Assembly: GCF_021347895.1 (NCBI RefSeq) | Contig: NC_067118.1 | Coordinates: 43,428,755-43,492,754, forward strand | DNA from: Acanthochromis polyacanthus | Lineage: Eukaryota > Chordata > Actinopteri > Pomacentridae | Reading direction: 5' to 3' | Length of the DNA: 64,000 nucleotides | The notes under the pieces: generated by a model | The model's input: only the letters and a program-made list of their open reading frames with translations | Told to the model about the DNA's origin: nothing | Database searches by the model: none | Made by a program: the position numbers and the translations under genes | Part shown: piece by piece, positions 32,033-43,560 of the stretch | Layout of the letters: the number at the start of each line of letters is the position of its first letter | Position numbering within the stretch: position 1 is the stretch's first letter

Positions 32033-34581
32033 AATGTTTCTTAGGTTTAGAGGAAAATGGTCCACTGATGTTTGGTATAAACCAAACTACAAACTTAATG
32101 TCCGATAAAGGATGGATGCAGGGTGGAAGAAGAGGAAGAGGAGCCTTTACCATGGCAGAGTTTCTTTACCAGAGCTGGATAGGAGGAAACATGTTTAGTT
32201 TGAGGACTGAACAGCAGAATAATGAGTGTTCTGGATGTTCTGCTGGGATGTTAGTCTACTGGTATCTGGTAAACCCATGAGGGTTGAGTGGATGACATCA
32301 TATCATATATTTACATTAAATAAGGCCTTTGGTCAAGAATTGTTCTCCTGTAGTTGGGTAAAAGTGAGAGAAAGGCAAAGAAAACCACCATAAGCACAAT
32401 TATTCTTGAGTTTAATGACTTCAAAACAGAAGATTGAGTTGACGTCTAGTTTGGGTTTAGTTTTCTGTGTTCAGTAACTGGAAATGGTCAGAAAGTCGCA
32501 TTTTGTTTGTGAGAAGCATTTTCTCAGCAATTTATTACTATAAGAATGTTTGCCATCCATCTGATGTCATTTAAATGAGCTAATTCAGCATCCAGCTAAA
32601 CCAGAACACATATGAGGAAACTGCTTTGTAGTTCTGCTTGTAAGACATTTAGTCTTTCTTCAATGTACTTGATATAATTTCCTTTTCTGTCACCTTTAAA
32701 TGGGTTCCTTTGTCAGGTTTTTATTGACCGTCCTGCCTCATTTCCTCAGACGGATGTGAGAGTGAGCAGCTGGTAAAGACTTAGTCCTGCCATAAACTCA
32801 CACCTGCAGCAGCATTAGAGAGAAAAAACAGTAAAACTCAGGAGAAGGTGCAGGTCTTCACCATGAGCCCCGAATCCTGGAAAATCCCACAAATGTTCTC
32901 CAGACTGAGGTTTCTAAATCCATGACAGAGTCTAAGGTAGACGCCTTAACTCCACGGTAAACTCAGCTTTATTTCATTTCACTTTTAAAAGTGTACATTA
33001 AGAAGACATTCAAAAGCTGCCAAAAAGTCCAGTGCATGTCCACAAACTCATGTTCATCCTAAAACTGTTAGAAATGTCAACGTGTTCTGAAGGTTTACCT
33101 CTCTGAAGCTAGCAGACACATTGATGCTAAAACCACCAAAATGACCCCATTAAAAGACCCAGAAACTGTAAAAACAACGAAATGCTCAGGTTTTCAATGG
33201 TCCTTGAATGTCTCATCTGCAGTGTGCTGTTCTGTTGGAAAATGGAACCAAGTCACAAGATTTCATTAAAATAATTTCATTTTACATCTCATTGAAACAT
33301 TTACCAAAAAAATACAGTTTTTCTAAACAGAGTCTGTAAAAACTCAAACTGTGCAGTCATCAGCACAAACTGGAAGAAATGACTGAACTGTGAGCAACAA
33401 AGATTCAGGAACTGCAGGCAGTGTTCATGGAAAGAAAACTAAAACGTCTCTGTGCATTTCTGAAAAATCTTCTACATGTTCAGTCTTTTTTTTTTTCAAT
33501 TTTTGCAAACTCAACAGTCAAAATAATTCTACTTCTATGATTCATGGTGTTAGAAAGGAGATTTCTGAATTCTCTCTACTTCTTCAAAAAACAGAATTAC
33601 TCCACAGTGAGTAAAAATGTGATGGCAAAAGCTGCTTAAAACACTGCAGAGGGTTAAAGGAGTGATTTATGTTGATTTGCTTTCCGTCCATGGACTTCAT
33701 GAGGATCAATAACACGCACAGTAAAAATGAATGAAAGCCAGAAGTCAGACTGAAAACAGGAAGCCAAAGCAAATCAGATCCACTAACAAGCAGCTCTGAG
33801 GCTTTCTTCACTTGGTTTATTTAGTATTTTAAGTTTATATGAAACCAAAGCAGCCGTGGTCACGTCTGTCACAGGTTGTTGACCAGTAAGAGTTTATTCT
33901 TTCTGCCTCACAACTGATTCAAAATCCAAGAGCCACTAAACTTCTCTCTCTTTATCTACAAATTAATTTACTTAGTTTTATTGGAGGCTGACAGAATTCA
34001 TCTTTTCAGTGATAATTCAGAAGCAGATTTTTTATTTCTTTTTATGACATCTGAATGAAAACACATGACTGAGTTTAAGTATGAAAACCAGCAACCGCCC
34101 GACGATTCCAGGAGAAAGAGAGAAGAAAACAAGAAAACAACGTTGGTCATTAGCTGTAAGACCTGGAGGTAGAAGACCTGAAGAGACCTGGCAGCGAGAT
34201 GGTTATCAGCCTGGTTCGCTCACACTTTGTCTTCATTCGTTCTTTTCTCTTCCTCTCTGTCACACAAACATAAAACCCACATTTACCTTTTTAACAGATA
34301 AAGAAACAGATAACAAAAGGAAAAACAGTTTAAGTGATGGAGAGGATTTGCTTTGTGATCTGATGTCACCAGGACAAATGAAACAGGAATGCCATGTGTG
34401 AAGGAAGTCATCATCTTAAAGCTGTAATTTAGGGTGGAACAGTCTGTTCTAGTAAACACCAGGACGGTTTCCCAAAGCTACAAAACAATCCAGCATCACA
34501 AGGAGAGAAACCGTAGATTAGAGCGTCGTCTAGCCCCAACCACAGCAGAGTTCCTCTAAAAGCCCCAAAACAATAACACAG
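32033..34581. other. No gene seen over 2.5 kb
   Basis: Frames up to about 106 codons (34081-34401) show no domain. 33300-33480 resembles parts of 300-560, as noted there. No RNA gene or tandem array. Confidence 0.45.
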
Positions 34582-34646
34582 ACCAGCGGTTAGTCAGAGC
34601 CGAACCAGCGGTTAGTCAGAGCCGAACCAGCGGTTAGTCAGAGCCC
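34582..34646. repeat. 22-bp minisatellite, 3 units
   Basis: ACCAGCGGTTAGTCAGAGCC followed by GA, three times with units starting at 34582, 34604 and 34626; the third ends CCCAAC. The units are identical apart from the last two bases. Confidence 0.95.
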
Positions 34647-34830
34647 AACACTTCATCTGTGAGCCTGTTGTTTCTGATCTCAACATAGAGAAGTGATCAT
34701 TGAAAGAAATGTAAAGTCTTTCTGTTTTTCCTCTCCCTGCAGCCGTTTCATGCTTCCTTCATTTCCCGTTTATATCGCTTCATCGCTGGAACTCTCCGTC
34801 CTGCTTCCTGCTGAAGCTGAGGACTGTGTG

Positions 34831-34884
34831 TGTCCGCCTGCACATGTGTGTCCTCCTGCACATGTGTGTCCTCCTGCACATGTG
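34831..34884. repeat. 18-bp minisatellite, 3 units
   Basis: TGTCC(G/T)CCTGCACATGTG occurs at 34831, 34849 and 34867. Being a multiple of three it keeps a frame open and gives CPPAHV three times in a 125-codon frame (34693-35070), but the flanking protein has no recognisable domain and I do not call it a gene. Confidence 0.95.
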
Positions 34885-35321
34885 TCACATTACGTTCACC
34901 ACATAAAGGCAGAAAGCAGCTTTAATTCTAAAACACCATTCCAGATGACAGATTGTAACTGCTTAACTGGAGCCCATAACCTCCTGTCAGCCTACGACTC
35001 TTTAACGAGCTCTGACCAACACCCAGCTCTGAATGATGTTATTCCCAACATGCTAAGTTCATCATGTTAACACGGTCGCCCACCAACAGCACAGAGAGCT
35101 GCAGGAAGTCAGGAAGCCTTACAGGGTTTAGCACTAAAGCTTTCCTCTAAGTGACACTAAACTCTGAGGTCAAACATCGAAGTGGAGGAGAGAGAAAGAA
35201 AAAAGGGCTTCTGTAAAACTTAACTTGAACTAAATGTTTGTTCAACAACTTGGACTGAGAGACTGACAGAGCACCTGAAGAAACCAGGAGACAGCAGCCA
35301 GGACTAAATCCAACTAAATCC

Positions 35322-35625
35322 ATCCATCCATCCATCCACTGTTTAATCTTCATCAGGGTCATAGGGGCTTTAGTCTGTCCAGCTGACTGAGGGTGTTCAC
35401 CTGGACAGGTAGCAGTCCATCACAGGGCTACACATAGAGACAAACATTCACACCTACAGACAGTTTAGAACCTCAGCATGTTTGTGGACTGTGGGAGGAA
35501 GCTGGAGAACCTGGAGAAAAGCCACACATGTACAGGAGAACATGGAGACTCCATGCAGGAAGATCCCAGGAAGACTGGGACATGAACCGGGGATCTTCTA
35601 GCTGTGAGGAGGCGGTGCTGACACC
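35322..35625 (-). mobile_element. tRNA-derived SINE with (CCAT)n tail
   Basis: On the minus strand it starts near GTGTCAGCACCGCCTCCTCA, then AGAAGATCCCCGGTTCATGTCC, whose GGTTCATGTCC is a degraded B box, and continues with the complement of GTGGACTGTGGGAGGAAGCT and CACCTGGACAGGTAGCAGTC. It ends in a GGATGGATGGATGGATG tail at 35322-35338. The order and tail match the copy at 17365. The A box is truncated, so transcription is unlikely. Confidence 0.75.
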
Positions 35626-36790
35626 AGATTTTGATAATAATATGCAGCTACCAGCTCCAATAACAGACAGATTTTGCTGTGAGCTGCAAAACTGAAGCCC
35701 AGATTTGTTTGGTCTTAAACTTACTTCATGTTGTTCTCCCAGCTCTACTCCCTGATTCCTGGTGTTTTACTGGTTCTGCAGCTTTCCTTCACTTCTTCCA
35801 TCTATTCCACTTCACCTCTCATAGAAGCTGAACATGTCTCTGGATTCCTTACACCCTCACTGTGACCTCCTGACCCCCCTTCATGTCATCTCTCCAAACT
35901 TCAGCTTCTCCATCCTCATGTACTCATTACTCCTCCTTTGCTCTGTGGAACCTCCAGCCCTTTGTGTTCTTATTCTAACCTTTTTTCAACCATTTTCTTT
36001 CCCCTCCCTCCTGGTTTCATTCTTCCTTCTGATTAACCAACATGATTTTCTTTTTCCCTCTTTTATTTCTTTGATCCGTGCTGACTAATCTCTTCCAGAG
36101 GGGATCTGCTGGATGGTTTTTATTGGTGGAGATCTGGATATTTGATTAAATCCTCCAGGCCTGCATTCAGAGTTTCAGACGGGCACTAACCAGCATTAGC
36201 TGCTCCACGAGTCTGAAATCTGAAACACAGACTGACCAGTCATCCTCACCACAAGGAAAAGCAGATGTTCACTCTGGAACTGATGCTTTCTGCTGCTGTA
36301 GAGTGAACTGATCAAACATACAGACTGATGGGAGGATAAATGATGTGTTTCCAGGCTGATTCTGCTTCAGGTGTTCCAGGTTCCCTCTGACTGCTTTGCT
36401 CCTCCTCCTCCGTTACCGAGGATGAATCTCACCTGATGGGAGGCTTTAAAAGTCTGGCTGCTGCTTTCATCATCTGTTTCTCTCCCACAAGTCTGCTTCT
36501 CTGGGGGTTCTTTTATTTGGTTTCCTCCTCCTCTGTTAGTGAGGATATTTTATGGTAGAACAAAGACTGCTGGTAGAGATCCTCCACCTTTAGCTCAGCA
36601 TGAACAGCATTAATATCAAACCCTTCCTTCCAGCATGTGGATCATCTCTTCTTTAAATGAATTCCTGCTCATTCCTGTTAACTGACAACAACCTAATGCC
36701 ACTTTAGTTCACTCATGCTCCTCACAAGAACCGAGCGACATGAAAATACTGTTTGGAATCAATGTGCGTTCATATAAAATAGAACCCTAA
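35626..36790. other. No gene seen
   Basis: An 84-codon frame (35834-36088) is Leu/Ser/Phe-rich and falls in C/T-rich DNA; no domain was recognised. Confidence 0.45.
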
Positions 36791-36870
36791 CCCTTGTTCC
36801 ATATTGTTGGGTATTGTTCTATATTGTTCCCTATTGTTCCACGTTGTTCTATATTTTCCGTGTTGTTGGG
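36791..36870. repeat. 10-bp minisatellite, 8 degenerate units
   Basis: Units of N(A/T)ATTGTTCN type start every 10 bp: TTGTT lies at 36794, 36804, 36814, 36824, 36834 and 36844, then ATTTT, then TTGTT again at 36864. It ends 31 bp before the 11-bp satellite. Confidence 0.85.
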
Positions 36871-38199
36871 ACCACTGCTCTGCAGAAACCTCCCAATCAC
36901 AAACCTTCCTCTAACCTTCCACCAACCTTCCTCTAACCTTCCGCCAACCTTCCTCTAACCTTCCGCCAACCTTCCGCCAACCTTCCTCTAACCTTCCGCC
37001 AACCTTCCTCTAACCTTCCGCCAACCTTCCACTAACCTTCCGCCAACCTTCCTCTAACCTTCCGCCAACCTTCCACTAACCTTCCTCTAACCTTCCTCTA
37101 ACCTTCCTCTAACCTTCCACCAACCTTCCACCAACCTTCCTCTAACCTTCCTCTAACCTTCCTCTAACCTTCCTCTAACCTTCCACCAACCTTCCACCAA
37201 CCTTCCTCTAACCTTCCTCTAACCTTCCACCAACCTTCCGCCAACCTTCCACCAACCTTCCGCCAACCTTCCTCTAACCTTCCGCCAACCTTCCTCTAAC
37301 CTTCCGCCAACCTTCCTCTAACCTTCCGCCAACCTTCCTCTAACCTTCCGCCAACCTTCCGCCAACCTTCCTCTAACCTTCCTCTAACCTTCCGCCAACC
37401 TTCCTCTAACCTTCCGCCAACCTTCCACCAACCTTCCTCTAACCTTCCTCTAACCTTCCGCCAACCTTCCTCTAACCTTCCGCCATCCTTCCTCTAACCT
37501 TCCGCCATCCTTCCTCTAACCTTCCGCCAACCTTCCTCTAACCTTCCTCTAACCTTCCGCTAACCTTCCTCTAACCTTCCGCTAACCTTCCTCTAACCTT
37601 CCACTAACCTTCCTCTAACCTTCCACTAACCTTCCGCCATCCTTCCTCTAACCTTCCGCCAACCTTCCTCTAACCTTCCTCTAACCTTCCTCTAACCTTC
37701 CTCCAACCTTCCTCCAACCTTCCGCCAACCTTCCTCCAACCTTCCGCCAACCTTCCTCTAACCTTCCGCCAACCATCCTCTAACCTTCCGCTAACCTTCC
37801 TCTAACCTTCCGCCAACCTTCCTCTAACCTTCCTCTAACCTTCCTCTAACCTTCCGCCAACTTTCCTCTAACCTTCCGCCAACCTTCCTCTAACCTTCCT
37901 CTAACCTTCCGCCATCCTTCCTCTAACCTTCCTCTAACCTTCCTCTAACCTTCCACCAACCTTCCACCAACCTTCCGCCAACCTTCCTCTAACCTTCCTC
38001 TAACCTTCCGCTAACCTTCCTCTAACCTTCCTCTAACCTTCCACTAACCTTCCGCCATCCTTCCTCTAACCTTCCGCCAACCTTCCGCCAACCTTCCTCT
38101 AACCTTCCGCCAACCTTCCTCTAACCTTCCGCCAACCTTCCTCTAACCTTCCGCCATCCTTCCTCTAACCTTCCGCCAACCTTCCTCTAACCTTCCGCC

Positions 38200-38320
38200 A
38201 ACCTTCCTCTAACCTTCCTCTAACCTTCCTCTAACCTTCCGCCAACCTTCCTCTAACCTTCCGCCAACCTTCCTCTAACCTTCCTCTAACCTTCCGCCAT
38301 CCTTCCTCTAACCTTCCGCC
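38200..38320. repeat. 121-bp higher-order unit of the 11-bp satellite, copy 1
   Basis: Eleven units in the order TCT TCT TCT GCC TCT GCC TCT TCT GCC (ATCC-)TCT GCC. The identical order appears at 38596-38716 and 38717-38837. Confidence 0.9.
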
Positions 38321-38595
38321 AACCTTCCTCTAACCTTCCGCCAACCTTCCTCTAACCTTCCACCAACCTTCCTCTAACCTTCCTCTAACCTTCCGCCAAC
38401 CTTCCTCTAACCTTCCGCCAACCTTCCTCTAACCTTCCTCTAACCTTCCGCCATCCTTCCTCTAACCTTCCGCCATCCTTCCTCTAACCTTCCGCCAACC
38501 TTCCTCTAACCTTCCGCCAACCTTCCTCTAACCTTCCTCTAACCTTCCGCCAACCTTCCTCTAACCTTCCGCCAACCTTCCTCTAACCTTCCGCC

Positions 38596-38837
38596 AACCT
38601 TCCTCTAACCTTCCTCTAACCTTCCTCTAACCTTCCGCCAACCTTCCTCTAACCTTCCGCCAACCTTCCTCTAACCTTCCTCTAACCTTCCGCCATCCTT
38701 CCTCTAACCTTCCGCCAACCTTCCTCTAACCTTCCTCTAACCTTCCTCTAACCTTCCGCCAACCTTCCTCTAACCTTCCGCCAACCTTCCTCTAACCTTC
38801 CTCTAACCTTCCGCCATCCTTCCTCTAACCTTCCGCC
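38596..38837. repeat. 121-bp higher-order unit, copies 2 and 3 in tandem
   Basis: 38596-38716 and 38717-38837 carry the same eleven-unit order, base for base at the variable triplets, including the ATCC variant in unit ten. Two adjacent identical blocks indicate a recent 121-bp duplication inside the array. Confidence 0.9.
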
Positions 38838-38914
38838 AACCTTCCTCTAACCTTCCTCTAACCTTCCACCAACCTTCCACCAACCTTCCTCCAACCTTCC
38901 TCTAACCTTTCTGC

Positions 38915-40770
38915 TTCTCGTTCCACCCAGCCGGATCTTATTCCTGGTCTCTTCCCATTAAGGCTGCCTCTTTGTCTTTGCCACTATTTTCCGTGATCTC
39001 CTCTGGAAACTCCTCACTCAGCAGCCTCTCCTCACCCCGCCTCACCCGCCTCACCCAGCAGTGGAAAGAAAAGGATTACTGCAACTCTAGTTGGGATATT
39101 TTGGTTATTTGGACTTCTTGATGAATTTTAAAGACTCTACATGGAATAATGCTAACATGACAGCAGAAGTTAATAGAGGAAAACACTTTACTGAGTGTTT
39201 TCAGATATTTCTAATAATAATAAATATTTTAGCTTTAACAGAGTGCAGTGTGCTATAGATCTACATTTAGCAGAACTGTCCCGCTGTGACTGCCTGTCCC
39301 TGCTGATAAATGTTCAGTAAATAGCGGCTGATGGGATGGATGGCCTTTAAAACACACGACCTTAACTCTCACCTCATCTGTTGCAGTGTGCTGGTTTTAC
39401 ACGCTCCAGTAACCCGAGGACCACAGTTTGTCCTCCGTCAGCACTTCTGACTAAACCTGATATTTTTCACTCATGTTTAACTTGAGGATTTGTCTTCCTG
39501 CTGCTCTGAGAGGACGGTCCATCCCCTTAGTATTACTGTCTGTATGTGGCTAGATACCAGCTGCACATACATAGAAAATGTGTTTAAATCAGTTATAGAA
39601 CTAATCTGCTGGTAGAAATAACAGGACTCATGTAACGAAGTCATCAGACTTTTATGAAGGTTTATTCCTGAAGCATAAGAGCTTTAATTGCATCTCTGCA
39701 GCAGCAGCTGTAGCCTGCAGCAGATGTTTCAATAGCGTCCAGATACAATGGTTGGTAGCTGGGCTTTTACTTTAAGTGTCTTTAGTTTTGCTTAAAAGGT
39801 TAAAGTGACATGAATGACCGCTGCACACCACAGACTGGATTTACAGATGAACTCTCTGTGACTTTACCCAGAACAGCGGTTTAGAAGGTCAGTGTAGATG
39901 TTTCTGGATGATGGACCATCCTGTGATGTCACTGAAAGCAGCCACAACCTTAATTCCACAATATTTAAAGCCTTGATGCAATTTAATCTGAAGAGTTCTT
40001 TAGGTAATCCGACCTTGTTCAGTCATCATGAACATGGAATTTAGCTCTAGAGACCAGAATAATGTGTATACCAGGCTTTAAACACGTTTACTTCAGCTGT
40101 AAACTATTGTGTTTTAACATGGGGCTTGATGGGGATTGACTCACTTTTAGGTCCAACCTCTAGTGGACATTTAAGGAACTGCATTACTTTAATTTTCAGC
40201 CCTGGAGGTTGCTGCTAAACAGACACTTCTGAAGCTTTGTGCTGTGTTTATCCAGAGCTGGAGCCTCAGTTTTTCCACAACATCCTAATTCAGGATACCG
40301 CTACTTTTTAAATGTTTTTTTGTTTGTTTTTTTATTCATTTCGGGCCAACCTTCTCCTCCATTTTCTGGACCCCGTTCTTTATCTTATGCCCATGTTTGC
40401 TGGTGTGGTACATGAGTTGATTGGTGTAGAGGGGATGAAGCTAGGACTGTGTACCAACACCTGGTCTTTAACAGAACCGACCGCTAGTGGACCATGAGGA
40501 GATCTTCACCCATTTTGACGATGTATAAAATGATGAACTGCACCTTTAAGCTGTCTGACTGATCGCTCGTTCTGCCAATAATGAGCAGCACCTCATGTTG
40601 GTCTCTACTTTTAATTTGTTTTCTGATGTTTCTGGTTCTTGGAGTGAAAAGGATTCGTGAAGCTGAACGACTGATCACAAAAACCTTAAAGAGGAGGCAA
40701 CAACCAAACAAACTGCAGCCAGCACTGATCAGATATCTGTCATGTTAGAATGAAACCGTTCCAGAGAAAA
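38915..40770. other. No gene seen over 1.8 kb
   Basis: No open frame of note, no repeat boundary and no RNA gene that I can support. Confidence 0.45.
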
Positions 40771-41347
40771 CTCTGTGGGGTCTGAGCCTTAATATATATT
40801 AATGCCAAGTTAAGTCGTATTTTACAGACTTTTTCTAGAGTTTTAGTCCCCAATAAGTAAATTATTCTGATAAAATCACACCTTAAAGTTCATTTAAAGT
40901 TCAACACACCTTCAAACCTGTCAGTAGATTTTTGGTAATAAGAGAGTTAGATTATTTTTTAGGTAAAAATGTCAAACATTTCTTGTCTCCAGCCTGTTAA
41001 ATTGGAATATTTTCTTCTTTTGTTTGTCTTTTATAATCAAGAATTTGTGAAAAATATGCAAATTGACATCATAATTCTCTGTTTGGTCTGAAAAACTGTC
41101 CTAATAACACAGAAAAAGCTAAAAAGGTGATTTTTGGGTTCAATTTCTGCATAAAAACACAACGAATATTAAAATTATATTTAGAATATCTGATGTCTAA
41201 TTCATAATAAATAACTCTGTGGGATTTCAGCCTTAATATGTATTAATGCCAAGTTAAGTCGTATTTTACAGACTTTTAATAGAGTTTTAGTCCTTAATAT
41301 ATCAACTATTCAGATAAAAATCACACCTTGAAATTCATCTAAAACCT
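40771..41347. repeat. Direct duplication of about 135 bp, copies 444 bp apart
   Basis: 40771-40905 and 41215-41347 both read CTCTGTGGG, CAGCCTTAATAT or GAGCCTTAATAT, then ATTAATGCCAAGTTAAGTCG, TATTTTACAGACTTTT and AGAGTTTTAGTCC, ending in AAATCACACCTT. Divergence is about 15 percent by eye. The 310 bp between the copies are unrelated and AT-rich. Confidence 0.85.
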
Positions 41348-41992
41348 CTGATTGTCCTCCTGATGTTCACTAAGGAAATATTCTGCATGAATATTATCCC
41401 ATAATTTAATGTCTTTCAGTGAAACACAGAAGGACAAACAGGACTGTAATGAAGGAAACATCCTCTGAGTGATTTTCTGTCTGCAGTGGCAGTACGGTGG
41501 CTGTTGGATCAGAAACGGTTCAAACAACCACAGTTTGGAGTGATAAAGTTAATTGGATTTGCTGAGGACAGTCATTCAGAGCAGAGGAACATCTACAGCA
41601 GACGAGGAGAGCACCATGGTAACCGTCTGAAAAAGATAGAAAGTTAAACAGAAAATAGGCTGGTTTCTGTTATTTCTGTAGAACTAACAAATCAGATTAC
41701 TTTCACTTGAGTAAAACAATAAGGAGCAAATGACAAACTTAACACGGATGGATGAAGAAAAACGGGTAGAAATTCAAAAACTCCTGTAAATAAATCACAA
41801 ATTCTATTCAGTTCAGTCCCATTAAAAAGCTTTATTTTTCCCTGGTGGCAGTTTAAGGCAAACAGAGCAGCTGGATCCACAACTACTGTGCATAAGATTC
41901 TAGAAATGACCATATTTAATAAGGTTTACTGAGGTATAATGGAACCAGGAGCAGATGCAGATGCTAGAAGTCTGACTTCAGGTTTCTCTGAA

Positions 41993-42580
41993 CCCTCGTG
42001 TCGTCCTGAGGGTCAAACTGACGTGTTTTGAAATTTTAAAATGTGGAAAAAATATAGATTTTCACAGTGAAACTTCTGATGTCCACATTTTCAACATTTT
42101 GGGGGAAATTCTAAACATTTTTTGGTGGAAAAAAACAAATGTTATAAGTTCTACTGATATAATCATTTTAGATATTTTTAGGACTTTTTGGGAAGATTTT
42201 TACTCATTTTTTGAAAATATTTACAAGCATTTTCTGCCATGCCAAATTTGGGGATTTTTTTTTTTTAAAAAAGACTTTTAAGGAATTATTGGAATTTTCT
42301 TCCTGAATTTAAAGTTTGAAAATGTGTGGAAAAAATATCGCTTTAGATATATTTAAGATTTTTTGGGGGGAAGATTTTTATTTATTTCTTGAAAATAAGA
42401 ATTTTCTTGCCAAATTTGGGGATTTTTTTTTTATAAAACTTTCAAGGGAAACTTTTAAGGAATTATTGGAATTTTCTTCCTGAAGGTTTTGCAAATTTTC
42501 AGAAATTTGGGGAACTTTTTGCTGAAGTTTTTTTTTTCGACAATGAAACAATATTTTTAGTAAATGAAGTGGGAAAAGGC
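41993..42580 (+). mobile_element. piggyBac-like MITE, copy 3
   Basis: Starts CCCTCGTGTCGTCCTGAGGG with TCAAACTGACGTG, after TGAA (an altered TTAA). It has TTTTGAAATTTTAAAATGTGG, GTGAAACTTCTGATGTCCAC and CCAAATTTGGGGATTTTTTT; the CCAAATTTGGGGATTT block and its neighbour AGGAATTATTGGAATTTTCTTCCTGAA each occur twice (42242-42310 and 42410-42485), an internal duplication. The 3' end fades into unrelated DNA near 42580 without a TTAA. Confidence 0.75.
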
Positions 42581-43513
42581 CATGATTGTGTCTGAACTGC
42601 ACCAGTCAGCAGAATAAGGATTTTTCTCACAGTAAAGATGATTTCTAACAAACTGCATGAAGAAAGAAGCCGTGCATCAGACGCTCATGTATGTATGAGT
42701 GAATGTTTCATGCTGGGGGTCCGTTGGTGCGTTCATACCAGAGAACGACGACCTTTGACAAATTTAACATCAGACAACCTCAGTCTCACCAACAGATCCT
42801 CCTGTCTAGACTTCTATGTAAAGCAGTCTTTCACCTGTTAATCTGCTGCTTTTCTCCTCCTGGCTGCATTCCTTTAGGCTGTTTTACTTTTTTCATTCTT
42901 TTTTCCCAGATCATCCATTCATTCCACCTCTAACCTCACCAGTCCATCCTCCAGCTCTACAGGACAGCTCTAGTCCTTGAAAAGCTCGTTTTCATTTCAT
43001 TTCTGCATTCAATTCAATCATTCAGCCTCTAACCTGCGGCACTTTCAATCATCTACATTTCTGTCTCCTCCTCATCCAAGGCCAAGGCTGTATTTGCTCA
43101 GAATGTGGAGCAAACATAAATTAATGATGCATTAATACACAGTCCTCATGTTTCATTTTATATATTCGTCATGTTACGGCTCTGTTTCCACCACAGCTTT
43201 ACAAACTGAACTGTTCTCTGCAGCTACTTCTACAGTCACAGAAACATTCTGATTTTATAGGAAATGTTTCCAGAAGTTTACTTTAACTTTCTGTTGCTCT
43301 ACATCAGGATCCGTCTATAGGTGAGGGACGTTTGGAGTCCATGGGATATATCTGCATACATTTTGTTAGAAGTGAAAAAACTGATGGTTTTATGTTCATT
43401 ATGATCATGTCTTTACAAATTCTATGTTGATTTTAGGCCTGAAAACAGCAGAAATGTCAACTATGATACAAAAAGTGGGGCGGTTATGTGTTGGCCATCT
43501 GTTCCTCCACAAC
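42581..43513. other. No gene seen
   Basis: Two overlapping 67- and 76-codon frames (42638-42933) have no recognisable domain. Confidence 0.45.
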
Positions 43514-43515
43514 AT

Positions 43516-43560
43516 AGATAGATAGAATTAAACCTTTATTAATCCCACAGTGTCCAGCTG
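43516..43560 (+). mobile_element. LINE-type (GATA)n AACCTTTATTAATCCC end
   Basis: ATAGATAGATAGAATTAAAC followed by CTTTATTAATCCCACAG, the usual end of several fish LINE copies. Confidence 0.65.

Larger units (their letters stand above)
36902..38914. repeat. 11-bp satellite, 182 units in unbroken phase
   Basis: AACCTTCCNCY repeats from 36902 to 38903 with a degenerate last unit to 38914. Every checked unit start (36902, 37441, 38101, 38882) is an exact multiple of 11 from the first, so there is no net insertion or deletion over 2002 bp. The first eight bases are almost fixed; variation is confined to the last three: TCT and GCC dominate, with ACC, ACT, GCT and TCC. Rare changes elsewhere are ATCCTTCC (second base), AACCATCC near 37770 and AACTTTCC near 37859. 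Eleven is not a multiple of three and TAA occurs at TCT-AACC joints, so no frame stays open on +; TTAG closes the minus strand. Confidence 0.97.

Noticed and set aside
34693..35070. 125-codon frame with CPPAHV repeats as a secreted cysteine-rich peptide
   Set aside because: The cysteines come only from an 18-bp minisatellite. The rest of the frame has no recognisable features.
36902..38914. CRISPR array or other spacer-repeat system
   Set aside because: There are no unique spacers; units are contiguous 11-mers and the window is vertebrate in character.
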